A stretch of 64,000 nt of DNA from NCBI GenBank assembly GCA_025210455.1, contig JAOARQ010000053.1:1-64000 (forward strand). Direction: 5' to 3'. The notes beneath the pieces are model-generated. The model was not told where the DNA came from and searched no databases. It was given only the letters and a program-made list of their open reading frames with translations. This DNA is from Pelagimonas sp. (GTDB lineage: Bacteria; Pseudomonadota; Alphaproteobacteria; Rhodobacterales; Rhodobacteraceae). Position numbers and translations under genes: made by a program. This document shows positions 9,376 to 18,163 of this stretch, piece by piece (position 1 is the first letter of the stretch; every line of letters begins with the position of its first letter).

Positions 9376-9816
9376 TCAGCTCCACCGTTTGGAAACAAAA
9401 TCAGCCACAAAGCCAGACAGAAATCCCCCCAGCAGCAGCACAATCGCGATGTCTTTGTCCAGCAACTCGTGACTGAATTCCAGCATCAGTTCAAAGATAC
9501 CCTGCACCGCATCAAAGAAAGATTTATACAGCCCCCGCATCGCCTGTTCTGTCATCTCATAACAGGCATGCACAAACAGGCACCAAAACACCAAAGCCAC
9601 AGCCCCGGTCAGGCCTGTGGTGACCGCCGCCGCGAACCCACGGCCCGCACGACTTCCTACCGTTACCCAGCCAACAACCAGCCCGACCAGCACATTCACC
9701 CCCGAGAACATGCCAAACTGCGTGCCCTCGGGCATATTTTGTTTGATCATTTCAGACACGATCAAAGCCGTGACCGAGAGGCAAAAAGCGGCGACCAGTT
9801 TAGAAGCAGTGGGCAT
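9376..9816 (-). CDS. trgA: TrgA-family tellurite-resistance membrane protein
   Basis: The 146-residue membrane protein starts MPTASKLVAAFC at the ATG at 9816; an upstream extension to 10080 is spurious and overlaps the next gene. Four hydrophobic segments are visible (about 4-22, 38-58, 65-88 and 122-140), separated by a segment with Lys/Phe-rich amphipathic character. It matches the TrgA family found next to trgB and cysK in Rhodobacter sphaeroides. It is the first gene of the run, with its stop four bases from the proposed trgB start. The biochemical role is unknown. Confidence 0.85.
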   Translation of the reverse strand: MPTASKLVAAFCLSVTALIVSEMIKQNMPEGTQFGMFSGVNVLVGLVVGWVTVGSRAGRGFAAAVTTGLTGAVALVFWCLFVHACYEMTEQAMRGLYKSFFDAVQGIFELMLEFSHELLDKDIAIVLLLGGFLSGFVADFVSKRWS

Positions 9817-9929
9817 GCTGAAACACTCTTGAGTATGGTGAACAAAACCTTTCATGACCCGGCTTTGGACGCAAGATGGCAGCGCAAGACCCAGCAAATC
9901 TGTTGCTGCCACCCCGCATTGCGGATGGA

Positions 9930-11138
9930 TCAACCCAAAACCTGATCCAGCGCCCCAAGCAGTTGGGTGATCTCTTCCTCGGTGGTGTAATGGGTGAACG
10001 ACAGGCGCAGCACACCTTTGTCCAGATCCACCCCTAATGCTGTCAGGGCGCGCTTGGCATAGAAATCCCCACCGCCACACATGATGCCATGTTCAGCCAG
10101 CTTTGATGCCGCCTCTGATGCCGAGCCACGTAGCGAAACCGCCACAGTAGGCGCGCGGGTTTCAGCCGTGGCGGGACCGATCAAGCGCAGATCATTGCGG
10201 TCTTTCAAATGATCAAGAACGGGCTGTAACAGTTTGATTTCATGGGCACGCATCACATCATGCACCTGCATCGGCGCAATCCCGTGATGCTTGGCCAGCG
10301 CCTCGATATAATCGGCCATGCCCGCACAGGCCGCCACCTGTGCATGATCCGGCCCCGCTGGCGTAAAGCGTTTGTACAGCACATCGCCGTTGAAATAATG
10401 CGCCTGATTGGGCAGCGCTTCTCCCAGCGCGCGGCGGATCACCATAACGCCCTGATGCGGTCCATAGGTTTTATAGGCCGAAAACAGATAGATATCCGCA
10501 CCCAATGCGCCCACATCAGCAAAACCATGGGGCGCATAGCTGACCCCATCCACGCACACAAAGGCCCCGGCCGCATGGGCCAGCGCGGTGATCTCGGCCA
10601 CCGGATTGATTTCACCCACCACATTCGAACAATGCGGAAAGCACAGCAGACGCACTTTGTCGTCCAGTATCTTTTTGAGATCTTCGATGTTCAGGTGGCC
10701 CGTCTGCGGATCAACTTTCCATTCGCGAACCTCAAAGCCTTCATCTTCAAGCCGCCGCCACGGACCGGTATTGGCCTCGTGATCCTGATTGGTCACAATG
10801 ATCGCATCACCGGGCTGCATGAACTTTCGAAAGGCCTGCGCCAGAACATAGGTGTTCTGTGTCGTCGACGGGCCAAAGCTGACCTCATCCGTTGCAACCC
10901 CCAACAGCCCGGCCATCCGCGCACGGGCCTCATCCATCTCGGCCCCAGCCAGTTGCGCGGCCTCGTAAGGCGCATAGGGCTGTACTTTGCGTTGATGATA
11001 GAACCGGGTCAGACGATCAATCACTGGCTGACAGGTATAAGATCCACCAGCATTTTCGAAAAACGCCTGCCCCTGCAATGAAGGCTCTTTGAACGCCGGA
11101 AACTGTTGCCGGACAAATTCCAGATCAAGTGCTGTCAT
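9930..11138 (-). CDS. Class V aminotransferase, cysteine-desulfurase-like
   Basis: This 402-residue PLP enzyme of the NifS/CsdA fold starts at the ATG at 11138 (MTALDLEFVRQQFPAF), after a gggag ribosome binding site; the longer frame to 11246 has no support. Visible motifs are FFENAGGSY near residue 27, the NQDHEANTGPWRRL His/Trp region, CVDGVSYAPHG (PLP-ring Asp) and the Schiff-base lysine in SAYKTYGPHQG. There is no obvious catalytic-Cys loop of the IscS kind, so true cysteine desulfurase activity is not assured. It stands between trgA and acuI, with gaps of 113 and 133 bases, and is probably its own unit. Confidence 0.8.
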   Translation of the reverse strand: MTALDLEFVRQQFPAFKEPSLQGQAFFENAGGSYTCQPVIDRLTRFYHQRKVQPYAPYEAAQLAGAEMDEARARMAGLLGVATDEVSFGPSTTQNTYVLAQAFRKFMQPGDAIIVTNQDHEANTGPWRRLEDEGFEVREWKVDPQTGHLNIEDLKKILDDKVRLLCFPHCSNVVGEINPVAEITALAHAAGAFVCVDGVSYAPHGFADVGALGADIYLFSAYKTYGPHQGVMVIRRALGEALPNQAHYFNGDVLYKRFTPAGPDHAQVAACAGMADYIEALAKHHGIAPMQVHDVMRAHEIKLLQPVLDHLKDRNDLRLIGPATAETRAPTVAVSLRGSASEAASKLAEHGIMCGGGDFYAKRALTALGVDLDKGVLRLSFTHYTTEEEITQLLGALDQVLG

Positions 11139-11271
11139 GTGCTCCCATCCCCGGGGTGTGTCCCCCGGTGTGTTGCGTGTTTTCCATCTGGGCGCAGGGT
11201 GCGCAACACTGGGCAGCAAAGCAAGCTGAAAAGGCCCGCCCGGCATCCCAGGCGGACCTTTGAGATTTACA

Positions 11272-12270
11272 TCAGGCGTTTACGTCAACCACAACGCGGC
11301 CTTTGACCTGACCTTTCAGAATGTCCGCCCCCAATTTGGGCAGATCCGAAAGGGTTGCAGGCTGGATCATGGATTCCAGACGATCCATCGGCAGATCCTG
11401 CGCAATACGGGCCCAGGCCCGCTGGCGATTGGTAAAGGGCTGCATGACGGAATCGATCCCCAAAAGGTTCACACCGCGCAAAATAAAGGGGGTGATCAGC
11501 GCACCATCAATGGCCGCGCCACCTGCAAGCCCGATGGCCGCAACCGAGGTTCCGTACTTCATCTGCTTCAGCACGCGGCCCAGCATGGCGCCCGCAACCG
11601 CATCGACACAGCCCGCCCAGCGTTCCGCTTCCAAAGGTTTGCGACTGGTTTCGCTCAGTTCATCGCGCGGGATGATTTCGGTTGCGCCCAGCGATGTCAG
11701 ATAATCCGCCTGATCCGCGCGCCCTGTCACAGCAGCCACCTCATGGCCAAGTTTCGACAGAAGCGCCACAGCGACCGAACCGACACCACCTGCAGCGCCG
11801 GTCACCAGCACGGGACCATCGCCTCGTTTCAAACCGTGATCTTCCAATGCCATGACAGAAAGCATCGACGTCAGACCCGCGGTACCCACCGCCATGGCCT
11901 GACGCGTGTTCAACCCTTCTGGCAGCGGCACAAGGAAATCAGCCGGAACGCGCGCTTTTTGCGCATAGCCACCCCAGCGGTTTTCGCCGACACGCCAGCC
12001 GGTCAGAACAACCTTGTCACCAGGTTTATAGCGGTCATCACTGCTTTCTTCGACGGTGCCCGCAAAATCAATCCCTGGCACATGTGGGTAAGTCCGCACC
12101 AGCCCCCCGCCCGGCCCAATGCAAAGCCCATCTTTGTAGTTCACTGTGGAATATTCGACAGAAACCGTAACCTCACCCTCGGGCAGGTCCGCTTTGGAGA
12201 CCTGCTGGATGGACGCATTGGTTTTGCCTTCGTCGTTTTTCTCGACGAGCATTGCATTAAAATAGCTCAT
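11272..12270 (-). CDS. acuI: Acryloyl-CoA reductase (AcuI/YhdH family, MDR superfamily)
   Basis: The 332-residue zinc-free medium-chain reductase starts at the ATG at 12270 after ggagagac. It shows STVNYKDGL, HVPGIDFAGTV, the GWGVGE-like WRVGENRWGGYA loop, and the NADPH-binding ATGAAGGVGSVAV-type motif (VTGAAGGVGSVAVAL, about 150-164). AcuI reduces acryloyl-CoA to propionyl-CoA with NADPH; in roseobacters this detoxifies acryloyl-CoA from dimethylsulfoniopropionate or 3-hydroxypropionate. No dmd or dddP-type genes are adjacent, so the exact substrate source is unknown. Confidence 0.9.
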   Translation of the reverse strand: MSYFNAMLVEKNDEGKTNASIQQVSKADLPEGEVTVSVEYSTVNYKDGLCIGPGGGLVRTYPHVPGIDFAGTVEESSDDRYKPGDKVVLTGWRVGENRWGGYAQKARVPADFLVPLPEGLNTRQAMAVGTAGLTSMLSVMALEDHGLKRGDGPVLVTGAAGGVGSVAVALLSKLGHEVAAVTGRADQADYLTSLGATEIIPRDELSETSRKPLEAERWAGCVDAVAGAMLGRVLKQMKYGTSVAAIGLAGGAAIDGALITPFILRGVNLLGIDSVMQPFTNRQRAWARIAQDLPMDRLESMIQPATLSDLPKLGADILKGQVKGRVVVDVNA

Positions 12271-12396
12271 TTTGTCTCTCCTACGCACCCGTTTTTTCGC
12301 GCTGAAGTCTAAGCCGACTTTGTCGGGCGCTATGCTTTGTGAGTACCGCATCCGGACAGCCACGGCCAGCGCAATAACACCTCTCCTACATACAGA

Positions 12397-12417
12397 ACGG
12401 GGCCTGAAAAGCCCCGT
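12397..12417 (-). terminator. Hairpin downstream of the chemoreceptor gene
   Basis: ACGGGGC (12397-12403) pairs with GCCCCGT (12411-12417). It lies about 60 bases past the chemoreceptor stop on the minus strand. The T-tract is poor (TCTGTATG), so it is only a probable terminator. The rest of 12271-12476 shows nothing further. Confidence 0.5.
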
Positions 12418-12476
12418 GAAATTGCATTACTAACGCGTTTGGGCAGATCGCAAGCCCTGCACCTCTGGCCACAAAT

Positions 12477-14222
12477 TCAGAAGTCCTGCCAGATGCTCCC
12501 ACCAGCGACCTGAACCTTTTGGGGTGGGACATCAAACTCTGGCGAGTGCCATTTTTGATCCTCTTCTGTTTCAGACGACGCAACAACCGTTTGCTCTTCG
12601 ATCATTGGCTGCGAGAAATCTTCGTTTTGCGGATCTGGTTCTTCCGAGGAGTCAAAGGGATCTACCATAGGCACATGCATGGCTTCTTCATCAGTGCCCA
12701 GATCAAACCTTGCCATGAGATCGGCAAGTTTACCGGAATCTGAAGAGAGCAAATGACCGGCTGCGTTGGACTCCTCCACCATGGCAGCGTTTTGCTGTGT
12801 CACCGTATCGAGCTGCCGCACGCCGGTATTGATTTCGTTCAATCCAATGGATTGCTCATTCGCCCCTTCGGCAATGTTTGAAATCAGGCCTGAGATATGG
12901 CTGACCTTGGTGACAATCTTCTGAATAGCCTCTCCAGCCTTACCAACCAGTTCGACACCTTCGCCCACCTGATCAGAGCTTTTGCCAATCAGGGATTTGA
13001 TCTCTACGGCAGATTCAGCCGAACGCTGCGCCAAGGCCCGCACTTCGGACGCCACAACCGAAAACCCCCTGCCCGCTTCGCCAGCACGCGCGGCTTCGAC
13101 CCCCGCGTTCAACGCCAGAAGGTTGGTTTGGAAGGCGATGTCTTCGATCACACCGATAATCGTTGAGATCTGAGAGGAAGAATCTTCAATCGCATCCATC
13201 GCGACCACCGCGCTTTCCACGATCTTGCCACTGCTTTCCGCCTCATCGCGGGTTTCCAGCATTGCATCTTTCACGCTTTGTGAATTTTCAGCCGCCGAAC
13301 TGACCGAAGACGCCAATTCTTCAAGGGCCGCAACGGTTTGTTCAAGCGTAGCTGCCTGCGCCTCAGTACGGCGGGCAAGGTCATCAGACGCCTGACTGAT
13401 CTCAGCAGAGCCGTTTTTGATGCTACCAGAGGTGCTTACCACCTGCACCATGGTTTTGCGCAACGTATTGACCGTTTCATTGAAGTCTTTGCGCAGCGCC
13501 TCATAACCTTTGGGGAAGTTGTCCTGAATTTCACAGTTCAGGTTCCCCTGAGACAGATGTCTCAGATGCGTGCCTAGAACATCGGCAACCTGTTCCGCAT
13601 TTTGCTGACCTTCCAGCGCATCCTGTTCGGCCTTCGAGGCGACCTCTGCCTGCGAATGCGCCACTGTTTGCTGGCGCTTCAACTCGGCATCTGCAGCGAT
13701 ACTGTTGCGCATGCTGAGCAACAGAACACCTGTCTCAAGCAAAACGATTGCAGCATGCATCACGGTGCGCTGCAGGTTTTCCATTGTGCTGCCACCCGGA
13801 TAGACCAGCCCGGGCAGCAGAACACTCAGCGAGATATGATGAAGCGCCACCAGCACGGTCGCGAAGATCAGGGCGCGGGGGCTTTTCAGCGTTGATACGA
13901 TCGCCAGTGCCGCAAAGAAAAGCATGTGTGAATCAAGCTGCCAAGCATGGCCGCTAAGCGAAGCCGTAAACAAGACGCAGTGGCCGACATAGCAAGCGCT
14001 AAGCAGGTAGTCGCGTGTGGAATCAGGCAATTTTTGCGACAGATAGGCCCCAAGCCCAAGGGTCAGGCTGAGCACCGCATATAGCCACCACATGCCCGCA
14101 GCGTTGAGAAAATAAGCGCTGAGCGCCGGAAGCGGGATGAGCAGCCAGCTTGCATATTGTTGAACCAATTGATGCGCGCCTGCGCTGTTCACTTCAACAC
14201 CAGCTTCATGTTCTACGTGCAT
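12477..14222 (-). CDS. Methyl-accepting chemotaxis protein with CheR-docking tail
   Basis: This 581-residue chemoreceptor has six predicted membrane segments in the first ~175 residues and no sizeable periplasmic domain. A HAMP-like region (about 215-260) is followed by a signalling domain whose hairpin tip is near [25 protein letters not shown] (two halves read separately, about 362-386). After it comes an acidic linker of about 70 residues ending in IWQDF. That matches the C-terminal xWxxF pentapeptide that tethers CheR/CheB methylation enzymes. The membrane-integral sensor suggests it reads the membrane or an internal state. Its ATG lies within the end of the upstream small gene (10-base overlap). 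Confidence 0.88.
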   Translation of the reverse strand: MHVEHEAGVEVNSAGAHQLVQQYASWLLIPLPALSAYFLNAAGMWWLYAVLSLTLGLGAYLSQKLPDSTRDYLLSACYVGHCVLFTASLSGHAWQLDSHMLFFAALAIVSTLKSPRALIFATVLVALHHISLSVLLPGLVYPGGSTMENLQRTVMHAAIVLLETGVLLLSMRNSIAADAELKRQQTVAHSQAEVASKAEQDALEGQQNAEQVADVLGTHLRHLSQGNLNCEIQDNFPKGYEALRKDFNETVNTLRKTMVQVVSTSGSIKNGSAEISQASDDLARRTEAQAATLEQTVAALEELASSVSSAAENSQSVKDAMLETRDEAESSGKIVESAVVAMDAIEDSSSQISTIIGVIEDIAFQTNLLALNAGVEAARAGEAGRGFSVVASEVRALAQRSAESAVEIKSLIGKSSDQVGEGVELVGKAGEAIQKIVTKVSHISGLISNIAEGANEQSIGLNEINTGVRQLDTVTQQNAAMVEESNAAGHLLSSDSGKLADLMARFDLGTDEEAMHVPMVDPFDSSEEPDPQNEDFSQPMIEEQTVVASSETEEDQKWHSPEFDVPPQKVQVAGGSIWQDF

Positions 14223-14521
14223 AGCTCAAGAATCCTTTTTCCATTGGCTACAATCCACGCGCCATTGTCATATAGTCGTTCGACGCCCCGCGGATCCTCG
14301 ATCATCACAAGCGCCCCGAAAGGGGCCCTGACCGGAGAGATTTCCCACGCCGCGCCCCCCTGAAGAATTTCAAAGGCCGAAGGCCCCCAAGGGGCCGAGA
14401 TAATCAGAGCCACCTCGCCCACTTGCGGCGCAGGCTGATTGAACAGCAGCACAACTGGCGCAAGCAAAGCAATCAGCCCGCACATAGCGAACAACGCGAT
14501 ATTTTGCATACGAAGACCCAT
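14213..14521 (-). CDS. Small membrane-anchored hypothetical protein
   Basis: The protein has 102 residues with one N-terminal membrane segment or uncleaved signal (about 6-28, [18 protein letters not shown]) and a periplasmic-facing tail of about 70 residues rich in aliphatic beta strands. No family is recognised. It overlaps the chemoreceptor start by 10 bases, so it is probably co-translated and may act with that receptor. The start ATG at 14521 is chosen for the full hydrophobic segment; an ATG four codons later (MQNIALF) is possible. Confidence 0.6.
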   Translation of the reverse strand: MGLRMQNIALFAMCGLIALLAPVVLLFNQPAPQVGEVALIISAPWGPSAFEILQGGAAWEISPVRAPFGALVMIEDPRGVERLYDNGAWIVANGKRILELCT

Positions 14522-14658
14522 GTTTTACTGATAGGGTCCGAGGTCTTAAGGAAAGATGAGCCGAACCCTGTCAGCACGGGGCTGCGCACCAGAGTTTATC
14601 TGCAGTTTTAATGGTTTCTCGCCCTTTCAGAAACCAGCATTGCCCAGTCACGCATATG

Positions 14659-14697
14659 CAAAAAAGGCAGATGCGATCATCGCACCTGCCTTCTTTT
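14659..14697 (-). terminator. Intrinsic terminator of the aldehyde dehydrogenase operon
   Basis: AGGCAG (14665-14670) pairs with CTGCCT (14686-14691), extended by TGCG/CGCA inside. On the minus strand the stem is followed by TTTTTT, about 30 bases after the operon's last stop codon. The plus strand also has a T-rich tail, so it may work both ways. Confidence 0.75.
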
Positions 14698-14721
14698 TCC
14701 TGTGTTGTCAGGTTTGCCCCG

Positions 14722-16200
14722 TCAGCGCATCACAAATGGATTGGGCATCGGTGCATCCGATGTACTGATCCAGGTGGTTTTGGTGCGGGTGTAATCCAGT
14801 ATCGCTTCCATGCCCGCTTCGCGTCCATAGCCAGATTGATCGTAGCCCCCAAAGGGTGAAATCGGCGAAACCGCGCGATAGGTGTTCACCCAGCAGATCC
14901 CCGCCTTTAGCCGGGCTGAAACGCGATGCGCGCGGGCGACATTCTGGGTAAACACCCCAGATCCCAACCCAAAGGGCGTGCCATTGGCAATGGCGATGGC
15001 CTCTTCTTCGGTGTCAAAGGGCACCAGCGACATGACCGGGCCAAACATTTCCACTTTCAGGGTTTCGATGTCGGTGTGCGGACAGGCCAAAAGCGTGGGT
15101 GCCATGTAATTCCCGGGCCGGTCCACTCTGGCCCCACCAAACCGGATCTGCGCGCCATTTTCCTGCGCGGTGGCCAATGTGGCCTCGATCTTTTCCACCT
15201 GTGCAGAGGTGCAAAGCGGGCCGATCTGAGTGTCTGCGGCCAGAGGATCCCCAACAACCACCCCCTGCATTTTCTCTTGAATGCGGGCGATCAGATCTTC
15301 GTAGATCGGGTGATGGATCAACCCCCGGCTGCCCGCCACGCAGCTTTGCCCCGAAGCGCCAAAGTTCCCGGCGATCAGCCCATTTGCGGCCCCGTCCAGA
15401 TCAGCATCGTCAAACACCAGAATTGGGGATTTCCCCCCAAGTTCAAGCGTGGTCACCGCGAAATTTTCTGCTGAGTTGCGCACCACATGGCGGGCGGTTT
15501 CCGGCCCGCCGGTAAAGGCGATGCGATCCACATCCGGATGGCGGGTCAGCGGGATGGCGCAGTTTTCCGCATCCCCAGTGATCACCGAGACCACACCGGG
15601 CGGAAAGCCTGCTTTCTCAATCAAACGGGCAAACTCCAGCATCGGCGTGGGCGCAATTTCCGAGGCCTTCAGCACCACCGAACAGCCCGCTGCCAGTGCG
15701 GGGCCAAGCTTGGTGGCCGTCAGGAACATCTGCGCATTCCACGGCACGATGGCCACCACAACCCCAATCGGTTCGCGGCGGGTAAAGACATGCATGTCGG
15801 GTTTGTCGATGGGCAAAACCGCCCCTTCGATCTTATCCGCCAGACCAGCGTAGTAGCGGTAATAATCGCCGACATAGGCCGATTGCGTCGCAGTCTCGGC
15901 CAGAAGTTTGCCGCTGTCGATGGTTTCAACCCGCCCGATTTCGACGGCATGTTCCTCGATCAGATCGGCCAGCCGATACAGCAGCTTGCCGCGCTGGGTC
16001 TGGGTCATATCGCGCCATGCCGGGTCATCCAGCACCCGACGTGCTGCGCCAATGGCGCGATCCACATCCGCAGGGGCGGCGCAGGCAAAGCTGGCCCAGT
16101 CTTCGCCCGTTGCCGGGTTTTGCGAGGTCATGATCTGCCCCTGTGCCCCATCGACCCAGGCGCCATCAATGAACAGCTGATAGTGTGGTTTATCGCTCAT
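14722..16200 (-). CDS. Aldehyde dehydrogenase of the TgnC-like catabolic operon
   Basis: The 492-residue NAD(P)-dependent dehydrogenase starts at the ATG at 16200 (MSDKPHYQLFIDGAW). It shows the NAD-binding VPWNAQMF, catalytic Glu in ELGGKSP (about residue 256) and nucleophile Cys in GQSCVAGSR (about 290). It is the last gene of a five-gene minus-strand operon and starts seven bases after the monooxygenase stop. In trigonelline degradation (Acinetobacter tgn genes) the corresponding enzyme oxidises the ring-opened hydroxylactone/semialdehyde made by a two-component monooxygenase. The family is certain; the substrate is inferred from context only. A general betaine-aldehyde-like dehydrogenase is the alternative. 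Confidence 0.85.
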   Translation of the reverse strand: MSDKPHYQLFIDGAWVDGAQGQIMTSQNPATGEDWASFACAAPADVDRAIGAARRVLDDPAWRDMTQTQRGKLLYRLADLIEEHAVEIGRVETIDSGKLLAETATQSAYVGDYYRYYAGLADKIEGAVLPIDKPDMHVFTRREPIGVVVAIVPWNAQMFLTATKLGPALAAGCSVVLKASEIAPTPMLEFARLIEKAGFPPGVVSVITGDAENCAIPLTRHPDVDRIAFTGGPETARHVVRNSAENFAVTTLELGGKSPILVFDDADLDGAANGLIAGNFGASGQSCVAGSRGLIHHPIYEDLIARIQEKMQGVVVGDPLAADTQIGPLCTSAQVEKIEATLATAQENGAQIRFGGARVDRPGNYMAPTLLACPHTDIETLKVEMFGPVMSLVPFDTEEEAIAIANGTPFGLGSGVFTQNVARAHRVSARLKAGICWVNTYRAVSPISPFGGYDQSGYGREAGMEAILDYTRTKTTWISTSDAPMPNPFVMR

Positions 16201-16207
16201 TTTTCCC

Positions 16208-17242
16208 TCACTGGAATGCTGGCATGACGTCATCAATAAAGCGCGCAAGAGAGTCGCGCTTGCGCTCATAGCTCATGCCGCTGTCGATCCAGAACGAATA
16301 TTCATCATAGCCCAGATCTTCATAGCGCTTGATCTGGTCGATCACCTCTTGGGCGGTGCCAATGGTCAGATCCCGGCGCATGTTTTCCGGGGCCATCATG
16401 GTGTTGGCGGCCAGCTCTTCCTCGCTCAGCTCTTGAATCAGCCCCTGCTGCACCGGACGCTTGTTCTGGAACCACGCGCCAAAATAGCAGTAAAAGCGTG
16501 ACAGGTCTTTTGCCGCCTGATCCACATCCGCTGCATCTGTGCCCACATAGGTATGGTGCAGCAGCATGATTTTCGGGCGCGGCCCATCATAACTGTCGCA
16601 GGCGGTGTTAAAGCGCTGCATCAGGGTTTCGATTTCCTCGATGCCCTGCCAAAGCGGCGTGACCTGAATGTTGAACCCATTGTGCACGCCAAATTCATGG
16701 CTGTTGGGATCGCGCGCGGCAATCCAGATCGGCGGGCCACCATCCTGAACCGGTTTCGGGGCCGAGGTGGTGGCGGGGAACTGAAAGAACTCGCCTTCAT
16801 GGGCGCAATCACCTTCCCAGAGCTTGGGGATCAGCGGGGCAATTTCGCGCATGCGCTGGCCCGCTTCCCAGGCGTCCATGCCGGGCATCAGCCGTTCATA
16901 TTCATAGCTGTAAGCGCCGCGCGCAATGCCCAATTCGATCCGCCCATTGGTGATCAGATCCGCCGAAGCCACCTCGCCTGCCAGTTTGATCGGATGCCAG
17001 AAGGGGGCGATCACAGTGCCAGTGCCCAGCCGCACATGTTTGGTGTGACTTGCAATATTTACCAAAGGTAACAATGGGTTGGGGGTGATGGTAAAATCCA
17101 TCCCGTGGTGTTCCCCGGTCCAGATAGCGCGCATTTTGGCGTCATCCGCCATTTTGCACAGCTCCATAAATTCATGGTGAAGCTGCTCCTGCGATTGATC
17201 GGGGGACATGCGCTCCATATGCGCGAAAAGCGAAAACTCCAT
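16208..17242 (-). CDS. Luciferase-like flavin monooxygenase (oxygenase component)
   Basis: This 344-residue LLM-class enzyme uses reduced flavin supplied by a partner. The TIM-barrel signature is visible in the EHHGMDFTITPNP region (about 43-55), RLGTGTVIAPFWHPIKLAGEVA (two halves, about 72-93) and ELGIARGAYSYEYE. A ribosome binding site aggagc precedes the ATG at 17242, three bases after the flavin reductase gene. Together with that reductase it forms a two-component monooxygenase. In trigonelline degradation such a pair (TgnA/TgnB) cleaves the pyridinium ring, and RutA of uracil degradation is a more distant precedent. The substrate here is inferred from operon composition. Confidence 0.85.
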   Translation of the reverse strand: MEFSLFAHMERMSPDQSQEQLHHEFMELCKMADDAKMRAIWTGEHHGMDFTITPNPLLPLVNIASHTKHVRLGTGTVIAPFWHPIKLAGEVASADLITNGRIELGIARGAYSYEYERLMPGMDAWEAGQRMREIAPLIPKLWEGDCAHEGEFFQFPATTSAPKPVQDGGPPIWIAARDPNSHEFGVHNGFNIQVTPLWQGIEEIETLMQRFNTACDSYDGPRPKIMLLHHTYVGTDAADVDQAAKDLSRFYCYFGAWFQNKRPVQQGLIQELSEEELAANTMMAPENMRRDLTIGTAQEVIDQIKRYEDLGYDEYSFWIDSGMSYERKRDSLARFIDDVMPAFQ

Positions 17243-17245
17243 GGA

Positions 17246-18163
17246 TCAGCTCCTGTTGGGTTGTGTGTGAATATCGCCCTGCTGTGCGTCCCCCAGATAG
17301 AGCCCAAAGCTCTGGCTGCGGGATTCGCGGGCATAGCGCGCCATCATCTGCGCGACGGCTGGCGTGGTGTATTGCTGCCCCGGCAGATCCGAGATCTGGA
17401 CCGGGCGCAGTTTATCTGTGTCAGGCAGGCTGTCCGCCTGCGCCAGGACATAGACCTGATGGGTTTGGCCCGCGTCGAAAACCGAATAGGCCGCCCCCAG
17501 ATGCGCAGAGATCCCCGCATCTGTCAGCGCCTTTTGCAGGGTCTGCCGCAGCTCACCGCGTTCTAACAGGGCGGTTTGCGGCGGGCGCAGCCCCTGATCT
17601 GTCTGTTCTAACAGAACGCTATCGCCACAGGCGATGATCGCGCCGCAGATGGCCTGCCCCTCATGAGGTTCAAGCGCCGCGCGCTCTAGCCCAAGGCTGA
17701 AATATTGCCCCCCGGCATAGCCAAGACCGGGCAGGTCGGATTGGGCAAAGCGCTGCACCTGACCAATCAGGATCTGGTGATCACCCCCCGGGATCGACTG
17801 CCATGTCTTGCAGGAAAACTGCGCCACCGCGCCTTCGATCACCGGCACATTATTGTGGTCTAGCTGATGGGCCACCTTGGCAAAGCGATCGCCTTTAAAG
17901 CTGGCAAAGGTGTTCGACACATCCTCTTGCCCTTCGGCTAGCACGCTGACCGCAAAATGCGTGCAGGTGGCAAAGCTGTCATAGCTGGACAGGAACTTGC
18001 CCGGGCAGACCAGCAGCAGCGGCGGATCCAGCGAAACCGATGAAAAGGAGTTCGCCGTGAACCCAAGTGGTTCCCCCTGATCGGACCGGGTAGTGACCAC
18101 AGTTACACCAGTCATGAAACGGCCAAAGGCGGTGCGCAGGGTTTTGGGATCAAGGCTAGTCAT
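17246..18163 (-). CDS. Flavin reductase with unusual C-terminal domain
   Basis: The protein has 305 residues from the ATG at 18163, which overlaps the hydrolase stop by 8 bases. Residues ~5-165 form the FMN-binding split-barrel of Flavin_Reduct proteins (FMTGVTVVTT, GFTANSFSSVSLDPPLLL, GDHQILIGQV). This domain alone is the whole of most partner reductases (about 160-190 residues). Residues ~175-305 are an additional domain that begins GAIIACGDSVLLEQ, like a NUDIX strand pattern, but has no Nudix box. It would regenerate reduced flavin for the adjacent luciferase-like oxygenase. The long form fits a TgnA-like reductase; the role of the second domain is unknown. Confidence 0.85.
   Translation of the reverse strand: MTSLDPKTLRTAFGRFMTGVTVVTTRSDQGEPLGFTANSFSSVSLDPPLLLVCPGKFLSSYDSFATCTHFAVSVLAEGQEDVSNTFASFKGDRFAKVAHQLDHNNVPVIEGAVAQFSCKTWQSIPGGDHQILIGQVQRFAQSDLPGLGYAGGQYFSLGLERAALEPHEGQAICGAIIACGDSVLLEQTDQGLRPPQTALLERGELRQTLQKALTDAGISAHLGAAYSVFDAGQTHQVYVLAQADSLPDTDKLRPVQISDLPGQQYTTPAVAQMMARYARESRSQSFGLYLGDAQQGDIHTQPNRS

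Noticed and set aside
13985-14000. AGCGCTAAG inside the chemoreceptor gene as a member of the gap/eno motif
   Set aside because: It matches only the half-site by chance, lies inside coding sequence far from a start, and lacks the TGTTAGC half.
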